Below, in pieces: positions 8,513 to 17,579 of a DNA stretch of 44,011 nt. This DNA comes from Planctomycetota bacterium. Lineage in GTDB: Bacteria; Planctomycetota; SZUA-567; H5-PLA8. The stretch's first letter is position 1. Each line of letters begins with the position of its first letter. The DNA is taken from NCBI GenBank assembly GCA_023150555.1, contig JAKLKQ010000057.1, forward strand, positions 1-44,011, read 5' to 3'. The position numbers were made by a program, and so were the translations under genes. The notes under the pieces are model-generated. The model was not told where the DNA came from, did no database searches, and was given only the letters and a program-made list of their open reading frames with translations.

Positions 8513-9967
8513 ATGCCCGAACGCGACGACGTCGAACTGCTGGGCGCCATCGCCGCCCGGCGGGACAGCGAGGCTTTCGCAGCGCTGCTGCAGCGCTACG
8601 AGACTCCGGCGTACAACCTCGCGCTGCGCCTGACGCAGAATCCCGAGAGCGCCGAAGAGGTCGTGCAGGAGGCCATGCTGCGCGTGTGGCGCTTCGCCGA
8701 CACCTTTCGCCCCGACGGCAACGCGCGGGGCTGGATCCTGCAGATCGTTGCGCGCAAGAGCCTGGAGCACTTGAAAAAGGCCAGGCGCCGCGCCAAGGAC
8801 AAGGATATCGACGCCATGCAAGCGCCCGATCGACGTTCGGAGCCGCCGTCGCGGGGACTCGAACGCGGCGAGATGCTGGCCGCGCTGCGCCGCGAGGTCG
8901 CGCGGCTGTCCAGCGACGACCAGCAGCTCGTGACGCTCTACTTCGCCGGCGAGATGACGCAGATGGAGATCGCCGAGACGCTCGCCATGGGCCAGACGAC
9001 GGTTAGCGGGCGCCTGCGCACGATCCTGGAGCGCCTGCGCACGGCCCTGGCGCAGGCCGGGCTGGCCGCCGCGCTGCCGCTGTTGGACGGCGGCGGGCTG
9101 GGCGAGGCCCTGCGCGGCGGCGCGAACCCGCCCAGCGGGCTGCGCGAGCGCATCCTGCAGCGTGCGGCGCGCGGGGCGAGAGTATCGGGCCGCGCGGTGC
9201 CTGCCGCCGGCGCAAGCAGCGCTGTCTTCTATGCGGTGGCGGTCCTGATGGTGCTGGGCGCGGGCAGCTACTGGGTCCTGAAGCAGCCTGCGGAAGCCCC
9301 GCAGCGCGCGAACGCCCAGCCGGAGCCTCCGCAGCAGCAGGCCGGGGCCCCGGAAACGAAGCCGTTCTCGCGCGTGTGGGACTTCACGCAGGGCGCGGCG
9401 AAGGATCTGGTCGTCACCGAGGGCACGTGGACCTGGGTGCCGCCGAAAGACGGCCTGCCCGGGCGCATGGAGCCGGAGGAGTCGACGTGGATCCGCCTGT
9501 CCGGAACCGTGCCGGCCCATGCCATGAAGGTGGTGGTGACGGGCAGTCTCCTGTTGCGGCAGAAGCCCTTCTCCTACGGCGTGAACTGGACCAAGGGCCG
9601 TACCGTGCTGCCGTGCCTGAACCGGCAACCGACGGGCAACCTGCCAGGCGTCAACAACATGTCGGTCACGATCACGCACTACCTCTGGGACCGCTACATC
9701 ATCGGGACGGTGGGCGGGCGGAACCTGTACCTGAACGTCTATGAGAAGCCCTATCCTTCGGACGAACTGTGCGTCTCGTACATCAACGTCGCGGTGCAGC
9801 GCATCGAACTGACGCAGATCGACGAGTCGGAGATCCCGGACCGGTTCCGCGACATCGAGGCCCTGGTGGCTGAAGAGAAGATGGACCAAGTGCTGCGCAA
9901 GCAGACCGAGATGGACCCGGACACGCCCCTGCGCCTGGATGAGGTCTGGGCGCCCGTCAAGAAGTAG
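8513..9967 (+). CDS. Membrane-tethered ECF-type sigma factor with exported C-terminal domain
   Basis: A 484-residue fusion. Residues 10-90 are sigma region 2 (AFAALLQRYETPAYNLAL, SAEEVVQEAMLRVWR, ARGWILQIVARK). Residues 120-180 are region 4, with the helix-turn-helix MTQMEIAETLAMGQTTVSGR. A Gly/Ala-rich linker leads to one transmembrane helix (about 236-257), then a Pro/Gln linker and a 200-residue beta-rich domain that would lie outside the membrane. Ordinary ECF factors end after region 4 at about 190 residues, so this one carries its own anchor and possible sensor in place of a separate anti-sigma factor. The ATG at 8513 is preferred over an in-frame TTG at 8483. It sits between hslV and hslU, which suggests regulation of the protease or shared control by envelope signals. 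Targets are unknown. Confidence 0.85.
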   Translation: MPERDDVELLGAIAARRDSEAFAALLQRYETPAYNLALRLTQNPESAEEVVQEAMLRVWRFADTFRPDGNARGWILQIVARKSLEHLKKARRRAKDKDIDAMQAPDRRSEPPSRGLERGEMLAALRREVARLSSDDQQLVTLYFAGEMTQMEIAETLAMGQTTVSGRLRTILERLRTALAQAGLAAALPLLDGGGLGEALRGGANPPSGLRERILQRAARGARVSGRAVPAAGASSAVFYAVAVLMVLGAGSYWVLKQPAEAPQRANAQPEPPQQQAGAPETKPFSRVWDFTQGAAKDLVVTEGTWTWVPPKDGLPGRMEPEESTWIRLSGTVPAHAMKVVVTGSLLLRQKPFSYGVNWTKGRTVLPCLNRQPTGNLPGVNNMSVTITHYLWDRYIIGTVGGRNLYLNVYEKPYPSDELCVSYINVAVQRIELTQIDESEIPDRFRDIEALVAEEKMDQVLRKQTEMDPDTPLRLDEVWAPVKK

Positions 9968-10043
9968 CGCGCGTTTCGCCCCGCCCGCCGCGGTGCTTCC
10001 CTCTCTTGAGTTTGGCGCGCCGTTGCTTACCCTAGGGGCGACG

Positions 10044-10076
10044 TTGTGACGTTCCCGCGCCGCCCGATGGAATAAT
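10044..10076 (+). promoter_or_regulatory. Candidate promoter of hslU, leaderless type
   Basis: AATAAT at 10071-10076 (five of six to the -10 consensus) ends five bases before the hslU ATG, and TTGTGA lies at 10044-10049. Spacing to AATAAT is 21 bases; an alternative TGGAAT at 10068-10073 gives 18. No Shine-Dalgarno sequence precedes the ATG. Confidence 0.35.
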
Positions 10077-10081
10077 CGCTC

Positions 10082-11485
10082 ATGCTGGAAGCCGCCCTGG
10101 GCCTGATCCGCCGCGATCCCACGAACCTGACCCCGGCGCAGATCGTCGCCGAGCTGGACCGCTACATTGTCGGGCAGCAGCCCGCCAAGAAGGCCGTGGC
10201 GATCGCGCTGCGCAACCGTTGGCGCCGCCGGCAGCTCGACGACGCCATGCGCCAGGAAGTCGCGCCGAAGAACATCCTCATGATCGGCCCCACCGGCGTC
10301 GGCAAGACCGAGATCGCCCGCCGCCTGGCCGCGCTGGCCAACGCGCCGTTCGTGAAGGTCGAGGCCACTCGCTTCACCGAGGTCGGCTACCACGGCCGCG
10401 ACGTCGAGAGCATGATCCGCGAGCTGATGAAGGCCAGCATCACCATGCACGAGAACCGCGCGCGCGAGGAAGTCCAGCAACGCGCACGCGAGGCCGCCGA
10501 GGAGCGCCTGCTTGACGTGCTGCTGCCGGCGCCCACCAGCTGGCAGGCCTCCGCCACCGGGGATAAGGAAGGCGAGAAGAGCGCCGAAAAGTCCGCCGAG
10601 CTGCACGAGAAGACCCGCGCCAAGCTGCGCAAGAAGCTGCAGGAAGGCGCGCTGGACGCGCGCGAGGTCGAGCTGGAGGTCAGCGCAGGGCAGGAGAACG
10701 TCGCGGGCATCTTCTCGCCGGCGATGGGCGAGGAGATGGGCTTCGAGCTGCAGGACGCCCTGGCGCGCATGATGCCGCGCAAGACCAAGCGCCGAAAGAT
10801 GTCCGTCGGCGAGGCGCGGCGCATCCTGGAAACCGAGGAAGCGGAGAAGCTGATCGACCGCGAGGCCGTGGCGCGCGCGGCCGTCGAGTCCGCCGAGAAC
10901 GACGGCATCGTCTTTATCGACGAGATCGACAAGGTCGCCGGCACGGGCCGCCAGCACGGCCCGGACGTCTCCCGCGAAGGCGTGCAGCGCGACTTGCTGC
11001 CGATCATCGAAGGCGCCAGCGTGAACACGCGCTGGGGCATCGTGCGCACCGACTACATGCTCTTCATCGCCGCCGGCGCCTTCCACCAGTCCAAGCCCAG
11101 CGACCTGATGCCCGAACTGCAGGGGCGCCTGCCCATCCGCGTCGAGCTGGCCGACCTGACCGAGGCCGACTTCCAGCGCATCCTCACCGCGCCCAAGAAC
11201 GCCATCACCAAGCAGTACCAGGCGCTGCTGGCCACCGAGGGCGTCAAGCTGACCTTCACCGAGGGCGCGCTGGCCGCCATCGCGCGCTTCGGCGCGAAGG
11301 CCAACCGCATGAGCCAGAACATCGGCGCGCGGCGCCTGCACACCGTGCTGGAGAAGCTGCTGGAAGAGGAGAGCTTCAACGCCTCGGAAATGCCGAACAA
11401 GGAGATCGTCGTCGACGTCGAACTGGTCGAGCAGCGCCTCAAGCCGATTCTCGATGACGAGGACCTGACCCGCTACATCCTCTGA
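10082..11485 (+). CDS. hslU: ATP-dependent protease ATPase subunit HslU
   Basis: A 467-residue AAA+ unfoldase that feeds substrates into the HslV chamber in the cytoplasm. The N-terminus LTPAQIVAELDRYIVGQ is typical. The Walker A is GPTGVGKT (69-76), followed by FTEVGYHGRDVESMIREL. The Walker B is IVFIDEIDK (about 275-283). Between them lies the variable I-domain (about 110-240). The C-terminus ends RYIL, the tail that inserts into HslV pockets, so the pair should be functional. Length is normal. The gene is separated from hslV by the tethered sigma factor gene, and it has a -10-like box immediately before the start codon. The nitrilase-family gene follows 31 bases later. Confidence 0.95.
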   Translation: MLEAALGLIRRDPTNLTPAQIVAELDRYIVGQQPAKKAVAIALRNRWRRRQLDDAMRQEVAPKNILMIGPTGVGKTEIARRLAALANAPFVKVEATRFTEVGYHGRDVESMIRELMKASITMHENRAREEVQQRAREAAEERLLDVLLPAPTSWQASATGDKEGEKSAEKSAELHEKTRAKLRKKLQEGALDAREVELEVSAGQENVAGIFSPAMGEEMGFELQDALARMMPRKTKRRKMSVGEARRILETEEAEKLIDREAVARAAVESAENDGIVFIDEIDKVAGTGRQHGPDVSREGVQRDLLPIIEGASVNTRWGIVRTDYMLFIAAGAFHQSKPSDLMPELQGRLPIRVELADLTEADFQRILTAPKNAITKQYQALLATEGVKLTFTEGALAAIARFGAKANRMSQNIGARRLHTVLEKLLEEESFNASEMPNKEIVVDVELVEQRLKPILDDEDLTRYIL

Positions 11486-11516
11486 CGGCTGCGTCCTTCT
11501 TTGAGGAGTCTTTGCC

Positions 11517-12365
11517 ATGCCCGCGAAGGTGGTGATCGGCGTCTGGCAGGGCCGCAGCGTCAACGCCGAGCCGGACGCCAACCTGGCGCGCGCGGCCAAG
11601 GTCGTCGACGAAGCCTCTGCCGCCGGCTGCGACTTCGTCTGCCTGCCCGAATCCTTCGTAAGCGGCTACGGCTCGCGCGAGATCATCGAACGCGGCGCCA
11701 CGGCGCTCGACGACCCGCGCCTGCTGGACCTCGCCCGCCGCGCCGACGACCGGCGCGTCGTCACGCTGATCGGCATCACCGAGAAGATGGACGGCGGCGA
11801 ACTGGGCAACACGGTCGTGGTGCTCGACGACGGCAGGATCCTGGGCGTGTACCGCAAGGTGATGCTCACCGACGGCGACGCGCAGACGATGCGCTTCTGC
11901 GCAGGGCGGGCGTTCCCGCTCTTCACGGCGCGCGGGGTGCGCTTCGGCGTGCAGATCTGCCACGACTCGTCGTATCCCGAGATCGCCAGCCTGTACCGCT
12001 TCAAGGGCGCGCAGGTGCTCTTCAGCCCGCACTACAACAACATCGAGAAGGCCCGCATGGACGAGCACCGCGTGCGCGTGCGCAACAACCACGCCGGCTC
12101 GGCCGTGCACTTCAACCTGGTGGTGGCGCGCAGCAACGTCATCGTCACCGACGATCCCGAGCACCTGGGCTACGGGGACAGCGCGATCTACGACCCCGAA
12201 GGCCGCCCCATCGCCGAGGCGGGGCTCTTTACCGAGCGGCTGATCCAGGCCGACGTGGGCCGCTGGCTGGTCCCGGATGCCCGGCCCGACTACCGCGACA
12301 AACTCGCCCCGCACCTCATCGAGGCCTGGGCCGAAGCCGCGCGCGCTGCAACCCGGCGCACCTGA
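11517..12365 (+). CDS. Carbon-nitrogen hydrolase (nitrilase superfamily)
   Basis: A 282-residue cytoplasmic hydrolase of the nitrilase superfamily, which cleaves amide or nitrile C-N bonds. The Glu-Lys-Cys triad is complete: Glu45 in CLPESF, Lys114 in VYRKVMLTDG and Cys148 in GVQICHDSSYPE. GAGGAG just upstream supports the ATG at 11517. It follows hslU by 31 bases and may be cotranscribed. Members of this superfamily act on carbamoyl-putrescine, omega-amides, beta-ureidopropionate and others; the sequence does not let me pick one. The following gene lies beyond a 197-base gap with its own regulatory-looking dyad. Confidence 0.85.
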   Translation: MPAKVVIGVWQGRSVNAEPDANLARAAKVVDEASAAGCDFVCLPESFVSGYGSREIIERGATALDDPRLLDLARRADDRRVVTLIGITEKMDGGELGNTVVVLDDGRILGVYRKVMLTDGDAQTMRFCAGRAFPLFTARGVRFGVQICHDSSYPEIASLYRFKGAQVLFSPHYNNIEKARMDEHRVRVRNNHAGSAVHFNLVVARSNVIVTDDPEHLGYGDSAIYDPEGRPIAEAGLFTERLIQADVGRWLVPDARPDYRDKLAPHLIEAWAEAARAATRRT

Positions 12366-12441
12366 AATCGCCCGCAGTGGTCTCATTCGGTGGTCTCTGT
12401 GTCTTTGTAACTCCCGATCCAGCCATATTTTCCAAGCACGT

Positions 12442-12469
12442 TATTTGACCAGGGTGTATCCATCAAATA
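12442..12469 (+). promoter_or_regulatory. Operator-like dyad over a candidate promoter
   Basis: A perfect inverted repeat TATTTGA (12442-12448) and TCAAATA (12463-12469) is separated by 14 bases. It contains TTGACC at 12445-12450, a good -35 (five of six), with a weak TAGGCT 17 bases later. The arms face each other about 21 bases apart, two helical turns, as expected for a dimeric regulator. It lies 94 bases before the first gene of the secreted-protein cluster. Confidence 0.45.
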
Positions 12470-12562
12470 GGCTCGCAAGAGAATAGTCGCGCTCTTCAAA
12501 CGTCAGCCAACCGTACAGGGGGGTGCTCTATGTGCTTGGTTGAACCACGGGAGATTCGCAAC

Positions 12563-14713
12563 ATGTTCAGCCTCAACAGGTTAATGCTTGGCGTCGGGCT
12601 GGTTTTTGCCAGTGTTTCAGGCTGGGCGCTGGAGCCGGTCAAGGAGATTCCGCCGCCGGAGTACTGGGATCATTACGTCGTGATGGTCTGGCAGTTCAAG
12701 ACCGACGTCCTGAAGGACCACGAGAAGTACGCATCGGTCAACCTCAACGCCTTCCACATCGACCGCAACAACCCCAAGGCGGCGGCCTTCTCGAAGGAGA
12801 AGAAGTGGCCCTTCTACGTCGACCACGCGGCCGACAAGGGTTACCTGCATCTGGGCAAGAACGCCGCGCAGCTGGGTAGCAAGCCCAAGGGCATCGTCGC
12901 GCGGCCCAACAGCCTGGCCGACCCCGCCACCATGGCGAAGATGAAGGGCTTCCTCGACGCCAATATCCCGAAGTCCAAGGACGCCTACCCGTTGGGCTAC
13001 GCGCTGGACGACGAAGTCAGCCTTGGCACGTTCTGCTCGCCGTTTGAAGTCGACGGCAGCCCGCAGTCGATCGCCGGCTACCGCAAGTCGCTGCAGGAAC
13101 TCTACGGCGACGTCGCGAAGCTCAACGCCCAGTACGGCAGCAGCTACCAAAACTTCGACGCGATCAGTCCCAAGCCCTTCGAGGCCGTGCGCAAGCAGAT
13201 CTCCGCGAAGGGCATCGGCAAGATCAACCTCAGCGAGTGGTGCGACTGGCGCGCTTACATGGACACGCAGTTCGCCGAGGCCATTGCCGAGCTGGTGCGC
13301 CACTGCAACACGCTGGATCCCAAGGTGCCCTGCGGCTTCGTCGGCGGCCAGGGCCCCACGGCCTTCGGCGGCTACGACTGGCGCAAGCTCAGCAAGGCCG
13401 CGCAGTGGTGCGAGGCCTACGAGAGCGGCGGGAACAACGAGGTCATCCGAAGCTTCTGGGGCCAGAAGCGCCCGCTCCTGAAGACCTACTTCCCGCGCAA
13501 AGACGCCTTCGCGCAGAACGCCTGGTTCCTGTGGTACTACATGGTCCACGGCAACCGCGGCACCATCTGCTGGCCCGACGGCTGGTTCACGCCCGACGGC
13601 GTCGCCGACCACATCAAGGAGCTGGCCGGCACCTTCAAGGAGATCCAGGGCCCCGTCAGCAAGCTGGTCATGGACGGCGAGTTCCAGTACGACCCCGTCG
13701 CGATCTACTATTCGCATCCCAGCATCCAGGTGACCTGGAGCCTCGACGCCGCCAGCCACGGCGGCACCTGGGTCAGCCGCAGCAGCTCGATGGACAACAA
13801 CCTCTCCACCAGCCACCTCACGCGCATGGGCTGGAGCAAGGCGCTGGAGGACATCGGCATTCAGTCGCGCTTCTACCACATGGACCACCTGCTCGACGGG
13901 CAGCTCGAGAAGGACGGTGTCAAAGTGCTGGTCCTCAACCGCGCGCTGTGCCTCAGCGACAAGGAAGCCGAGGCGATCAAGAAGTTCGCCGCCGCCGGCG
14001 GCACCGTCATCGCCGACCACATGTGCGGCATCTTCGACGAGCACGGCAAGGCCCGCGCGACGGGCGTCCTCGACGACCTCTTCGGCGTCAAGCACGACCT
14101 GGCCAAGGGCATCTTCACCGGCGCCACCTGCACCGAAGTCGACGCCGAGAAGGGCTACAAGGGCCTCGACGACAACAACTGGGAAGGCGGGCGCTCGCCG
14201 CAGTTCAGCGATGTCGCGGCCGTCGAGCTGGGCTTGGCCGAAGACGGCGGCAAGGCCGCCGCGAAGGCCGGCGAAGTCCCCGTCGTGGTCAAGAAGGGCA
14301 AGGCCGTCTACCTGAACCTCTCGACCATCGGCTACTACAAGAAGCGCGGCACCGACGCCACCAAGGCCTTCGGGCCCTTCCTGGCGGGCCTGCTGGCCGA
14401 GGCCGGCGTGAAGCCGCGCGTCGTAATGGCGCTGGACGGCAAGCCGACGACCACCACCGAGCCGATCTTCTGGAAGAACGGCGACAAGATCACGTTCTGC
14501 GTGATCAGCAACCTCAAGCTGGGCGCCAGCGACACCAGCATGGGCGACGTCAGCGGCGAGCTGGGCAACGGCAAGGTCAAGCTCAAGGTGACCTTCGCCA
14601 AAGCCGTCAAGGGCCTCAAGAACGAGCGCACCGGAAAGGTGCTGGGGGACGGTGCAAGCTTCGAGGACGAGTTCACGCCCTGGGAAGCCAACGTCTATAC
14701 CTTCACGCCCTGA
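12563..14713 (+). CDS. Secreted glycoside hydrolase-like protein, GH42/GH-A type
   Basis: A 716-residue exported protein. The ATG at 12563 is preferred because GGGAG precedes it and the product then begins with a signal peptide cleaved near GWA before LEP. An upstream in-frame ATG at 12530 would displace it. Residues 30-400 resemble a TIM-barrel glycosidase: YALDDEV (about 147-153) sits where GH42-like enzymes carry their acid/base region. ICWPDGWF and similar aromatic patches would line a sugar cleft. Residues about 440-600 (VLVLNRALCLSDKEAEAIKKF, then GGTVIAD) resemble the amidotransferase-like trimerisation domain of GH42 beta-galactosidases. A small beta domain ends the protein. It opens the secreted cluster behind a dyad. 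Substrate and catalytic residues are not certain. Confidence 0.6.
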   Translation: MFSLNRLMLGVGLVFASVSGWALEPVKEIPPPEYWDHYVVMVWQFKTDVLKDHEKYASVNLNAFHIDRNNPKAAAFSKEKKWPFYVDHAADKGYLHLGKNAAQLGSKPKGIVARPNSLADPATMAKMKGFLDANIPKSKDAYPLGYALDDEVSLGTFCSPFEVDGSPQSIAGYRKSLQELYGDVAKLNAQYGSSYQNFDAISPKPFEAVRKQISAKGIGKINLSEWCDWRAYMDTQFAEAIAELVRHCNTLDPKVPCGFVGGQGPTAFGGYDWRKLSKAAQWCEAYESGGNNEVIRSFWGQKRPLLKTYFPRKDAFAQNAWFLWYYMVHGNRGTICWPDGWFTPDGVADHIKELAGTFKEIQGPVSKLVMDGEFQYDPVAIYYSHPSIQVTWSLDAASHGGTWVSRSSSMDNNLSTSHLTRMGWSKALEDIGIQSRFYHMDHLLDGQLEKDGVKVLVLNRALCLSDKEAEAIKKFAAAGGTVIADHMCGIFDEHGKARATGVLDDLFGVKHDLAKGIFTGATCTEVDAEKGYKGLDDNNWEGGRSPQFSDVAAVELGLAEDGGKAAAKAGEVPVVVKKGKAVYLNLSTIGYYKKRGTDATKAFGPFLAGLLAEAGVKPRVVMALDGKPTTTTEPIFWKNGDKITFCVISNLKLGASDTSMGDVSGELGNGKVKLKVTFAKAVKGLKNERTGKVLGDGASFEDEFTPWEANVYTFTP

Positions 14714-14753
14714 GCGCCGTTTTTTGAAAGAAGTTCGAATCCGTGCCCCGTCC

Positions 14754-14774
14754 CGCCCGCGAAGAACGCGGGCG
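14754..14774 (+). other. GC-rich hairpin in the leader of the S9 peptidase gene
   Basis: An 8-bp stem (14754-14761 with 14767-14774) with a five-base loop. There is no T-run after it, so it is more likely an RNA-stabilising or processing hairpin than a terminator. It lies between the glycosidase-like and peptidase genes. Confidence 0.4.
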
Positions 14775-14813
14775 CGGCTTAGGCGCGGGAGCGTCACGAT
14801 AAGGAGAGGGCGC

Positions 14814-16700
14814 ATGCCCTCCGCGCCGATCCAACCCGAGCAGCTTCTGAGCGGGCAGCTGGCCCCCGCCGACGCGGCGCTTTCGCCCGACGGACAGACC
14901 TTCGTCTTCGCCATGGCGGCCGGCCGCGACCGCCACCTCTTCACCATGCCCGCTGCGCCCGCCGGCGGCATGCCCGTGCAGATCACCTGCGGCATCCACG
15001 GCTTCGGCCGCCCGTGCTGGTCGCCCGACGGCCAGCGCTTGGCGGCCGAGCACCGCGGAGGCGTCTGGACGCTCGCGCCCGACGGCACGGGGCTGCGCTG
15101 CGTCTCGCGCCACGCCGCCGGCGACTCGAGCCCGCACTTCTTCCCGGACGGCAAGCGGCTGCTCTTCTGCTCGCGCCGCAACGGCTGGCCGCAGTGGTTC
15201 GCCGCGCCGCTGAACGGTGACGAACGCACGGCCGTCTGCCTCACGCCGGGCGCCCGGGACTGGGTCGAGGGCATGAAGTGGGGCACCTCGATCCGCGCGC
15301 GGCTATCGCCCGACGGCGCGCGCCTGGCCTGCCACTCGCGCTGCCGCGACGACCTGCACCGCTGCGAGGCGTGGGTCTTCCCCACCGACGGCTCGGGCAA
15401 GGGCACCTGCCTGACGCCCCCCGGCGAGTACTGGGACGAGAACCCCGTCTGGGGCCCCGGCGGCAAACACGTCTACGTCCTCTCGGAGAGCCCCGCCGAC
15501 GGCTGGTTGCGCCTGACGCGCGTCGATCCGGAGCAGCCGTTCGAACGCCGCGAGGCGTTGACGCAAGGCCCGCGCGAGGACCTGCCGATTCTCTTCGGCG
15601 CGAACGGCAAGCGCAGCGTCTACCGCCGCATCGTCGACGCGCACCACGAACTGTACGCCGCCGACGGGGAGGGGAAGAACGCGCGGCGGGTGCCCATCGA
15701 GCGCGCGTACCTCGACCCGCTGGCGCTCTCGCCCGACGGCAAGGCGCTCTATGCCGTGCGCCAGACGCCCATGGAGCCCCCGCACTTGGCGCGCATCGAT
15801 CTGGACAGCGGCGCGTTCGAGGCCCTGACGCAGCGCACCATGCCGGGGCGGCGCCTCGAGGAGATGGTCGCGCCGGAGCGCGTCGCGTTCACCAACCGCG
15901 AAGGCGTGCGCATCGAAGGCTGGCTCTTTACGCCCAAGGACGTCAGCGAAGGCCGCGCGAAGAAGGCTCCGCTGCTGCTCTCCGCGCACGGCGGCCCGCG
16001 CGGCTTCAGCCGCTACGACTGGAACGCGCAGGTCGCGTTCTTCCTCAGCCACGGCTACGGGATCCTGCAGCCGGACTTCCGCGGCAGCACCGCCTACGGC
16101 CGCGCCTTCCGCAAGGGCAACCACGGGCGCTGGGGCGACGCCGACGTCATCGACCTCGTCGACGGTGCGAAATGGGCCGCGGAGGACGTGCCGTGGGTCG
16201 AGCGCGACCGCATCGCCGTCTACGGCGGCAGCTACGGCGGCTACATGGTCTACTGCTGCGTGACGAAGGCCCCCGAAGTCTTCCGCTGCGGCGCGGCCGG
16301 CAGCGGCGACAGCGAGATCTACGAGTCGTACCTGCACGGCGACCGTCCGGGGCGCATCGACCTGCTGCAGATGATGGGCAACCCCGACGCCGATCCCGCG
16401 GTGCGTGCCGCCTACCGCGCGGCTTCGCCTCTGTACGGCGTCGAGGAGATCCGCGTGCCGCTGCAGATCACCCACAACCGCCAGGACCGCAGCGTCGTGC
16501 CGCTGATGAGCGAGCTGATCGCCAACCGGCTGCGCAACGAGAGCAAGTTCGTCGACGTGCGGATCTACGACAACCCGGACCACGGCGGCATCGGCCACGG
16601 GGCCATGACGCGCGAGAATTCGCTGGATGCCCTCAAGCGCCGGCTCGCCTTCCTCAACCGGCACCTGAAGGGCGACGGGCAGTTGAAGGATTCGGAGTAG
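14814..16700 (+). CDS. Prolyl oligopeptidase family (S9) serine peptidase
   Basis: A 628-residue serine hydrolase of the dipeptidyl/acylaminoacyl-peptidase group. AAGGAGAGG fixes the ATG at 14814; no signal peptide is visible, so it is probably cytoplasmic. Residues 15-360 are a TolB/WD40-like propeller with repeated 'SPDG' blades (ALSPDGQTF, WSPDGQRL, LSPDGARL, LSPDGKAL). Residues 370-628 form the alpha/beta hydrolase. The nucleophile is in YGGSYGGYM (Ser near 471), the acid Asp is in NRQDRSV (about 556) and the His in PDHGGIGHG (about 588-593). The triad is therefore complete. The setting among polysaccharide-related secreted proteins is unusual for a peptidase; it could process peptide-linked glycan products. 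Confidence 0.85.
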   Translation: MPSAPIQPEQLLSGQLAPADAALSPDGQTFVFAMAAGRDRHLFTMPAAPAGGMPVQITCGIHGFGRPCWSPDGQRLAAEHRGGVWTLAPDGTGLRCVSRHAAGDSSPHFFPDGKRLLFCSRRNGWPQWFAAPLNGDERTAVCLTPGARDWVEGMKWGTSIRARLSPDGARLACHSRCRDDLHRCEAWVFPTDGSGKGTCLTPPGEYWDENPVWGPGGKHVYVLSESPADGWLRLTRVDPEQPFERREALTQGPREDLPILFGANGKRSVYRRIVDAHHELYAADGEGKNARRVPIERAYLDPLALSPDGKALYAVRQTPMEPPHLARIDLDSGAFEALTQRTMPGRRLEEMVAPERVAFTNREGVRIEGWLFTPKDVSEGRAKKAPLLLSAHGGPRGFSRYDWNAQVAFFLSHGYGILQPDFRGSTAYGRAFRKGNHGRWGDADVIDLVDGAKWAAEDVPWVERDRIAVYGGSYGGYMVYCCVTKAPEVFRCGAAGSGDSEIYESYLHGDRPGRIDLLQMMGNPDADPAVRAAYRAASPLYGVEEIRVPLQITHNRQDRSVVPLMSELIANRLRNESKFVDVRIYDNPDHGGIGHGAMTRENSLDALKRRLAFLNRHLKGDGQLKDSE

Positions 16701-16714
16701 TACGGGAGAAGCGG

Positions 16715-17542
16715 ATGCCGATCACCGTCGAGGCAAGGCGCGACTTCGTGCAGGGCATCGTCCCGCTGTCCTTCTGGATGGCGGATAAGCTCGCGCGCGG
16801 CGGCGAGGCCTTCGCGCTTGCCCTGACGAACAAGACGCCCGTCTACCGCCTGACCACGCTCTACGACGGCAAGCGCCACCCGTCAGACGGGACGTTCTCC
16901 GATCCGAAATGGAACCCACTCGTGGCCGAGTTCGAGGCGATCCGCACGCGCAGCGCCGGCGACGCCTACGAGAAGGCTTGCACGGAGAGATGCTGGCCGC
17001 TGCTGGAAGGGCGCATCGCCTCCGACGCGGCCGAATGGCCCGCGCTGAAGGACTGGCCCTTCGGCTTCTGGCGCTACGACCTGCACGCGCAGGATCCGGC
17101 CGGCGCCACCGCCGAACTGCACCTGGCCAATCCGTTCGCGCCCGAATCGCCCTTCAAGGACGTCTCAACGCGCGTGCGCGAACTTGCGCGGCTGCTGGCC
17201 GACGCGACCGCCCGCTGCCCGGAACTCAAGCAGGTGCGCTGCGGCAGCTGGCTGAACTCGTTCGCGCCCTTCCTGGCCTTCTTTCCGGAGGCCTACGCGA
17301 GGAGCGCCCAGCCGCGGCCGCTGGTCTACAGCAAGGGCTGGTGGGGCCAGTTCATCGACCGCGCGGGGAACTTCCATAAGCGCAACGGCGAGCAGCTGCG
17401 CGCGACCGGGCGGTTTCCGTTCGAGTCGCTGACGTGCGCCTGCGGCGCCGGGGATCTGAAGAAGCACTTGAAGGAAAAGTTCGGTCTGGAGAATGGAGAC
17501 GCGCTGGCGGCCGTGGGCCGGGCCAACGGCGGCAGCGCGTAG
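16715..17542 (+). CDS. Conserved-looking protein of unknown function
   Basis: A 275-residue protein I do not recognise. The ATG at 16715 follows the peptidase stop by 14 bases and is preceded by GGGAGAAG, so translation is probably coupled within the same operon. There is no signal peptide or membrane segment. It is rich in Trp and Phe (DWPFGFWRYD, KGWWGQFIDR, SFAPFLAFFPEAY), with a charged helical start. It has a Cys pair (CACG) near residue 240 and scattered other Cys. It could be a small enzyme of the pathway, but no family motif is visible. Codon use matches the neighbours, so it seems resident. Confidence 0.65.
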   Translation: MPITVEARRDFVQGIVPLSFWMADKLARGGEAFALALTNKTPVYRLTTLYDGKRHPSDGTFSDPKWNPLVAEFEAIRTRSAGDAYEKACTERCWPLLEGRIASDAAEWPALKDWPFGFWRYDLHAQDPAGATAELHLANPFAPESPFKDVSTRVRELARLLADATARCPELKQVRCGSWLNSFAPFLAFFPEAYARSAQPRPLVYSKGWWGQFIDRAGNFHKRNGEQLRATGRFPFESLTCACGAGDLKKHLKEKFGLENGDALAAVGRANGGSA

Positions 17543-17579
17543 GGTTCGCAGCATAGGGAGAGAGGAAAAGGAGCGAGAC

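Noticed and set aside
8411..11599. A 1062-codon open frame on the - strand
   Set aside because: It lies antisense to the sigma factor and hslU genes and has the low-complexity V/A/D/Q composition of antisense frames in GC-rich DNA.
12617..15466. A 949-codon open frame on the - strand
   Set aside because: It is antisense to the glycosidase-like and S9 peptidase genes, which have signal peptides, ribosome-binding sites and motifs.
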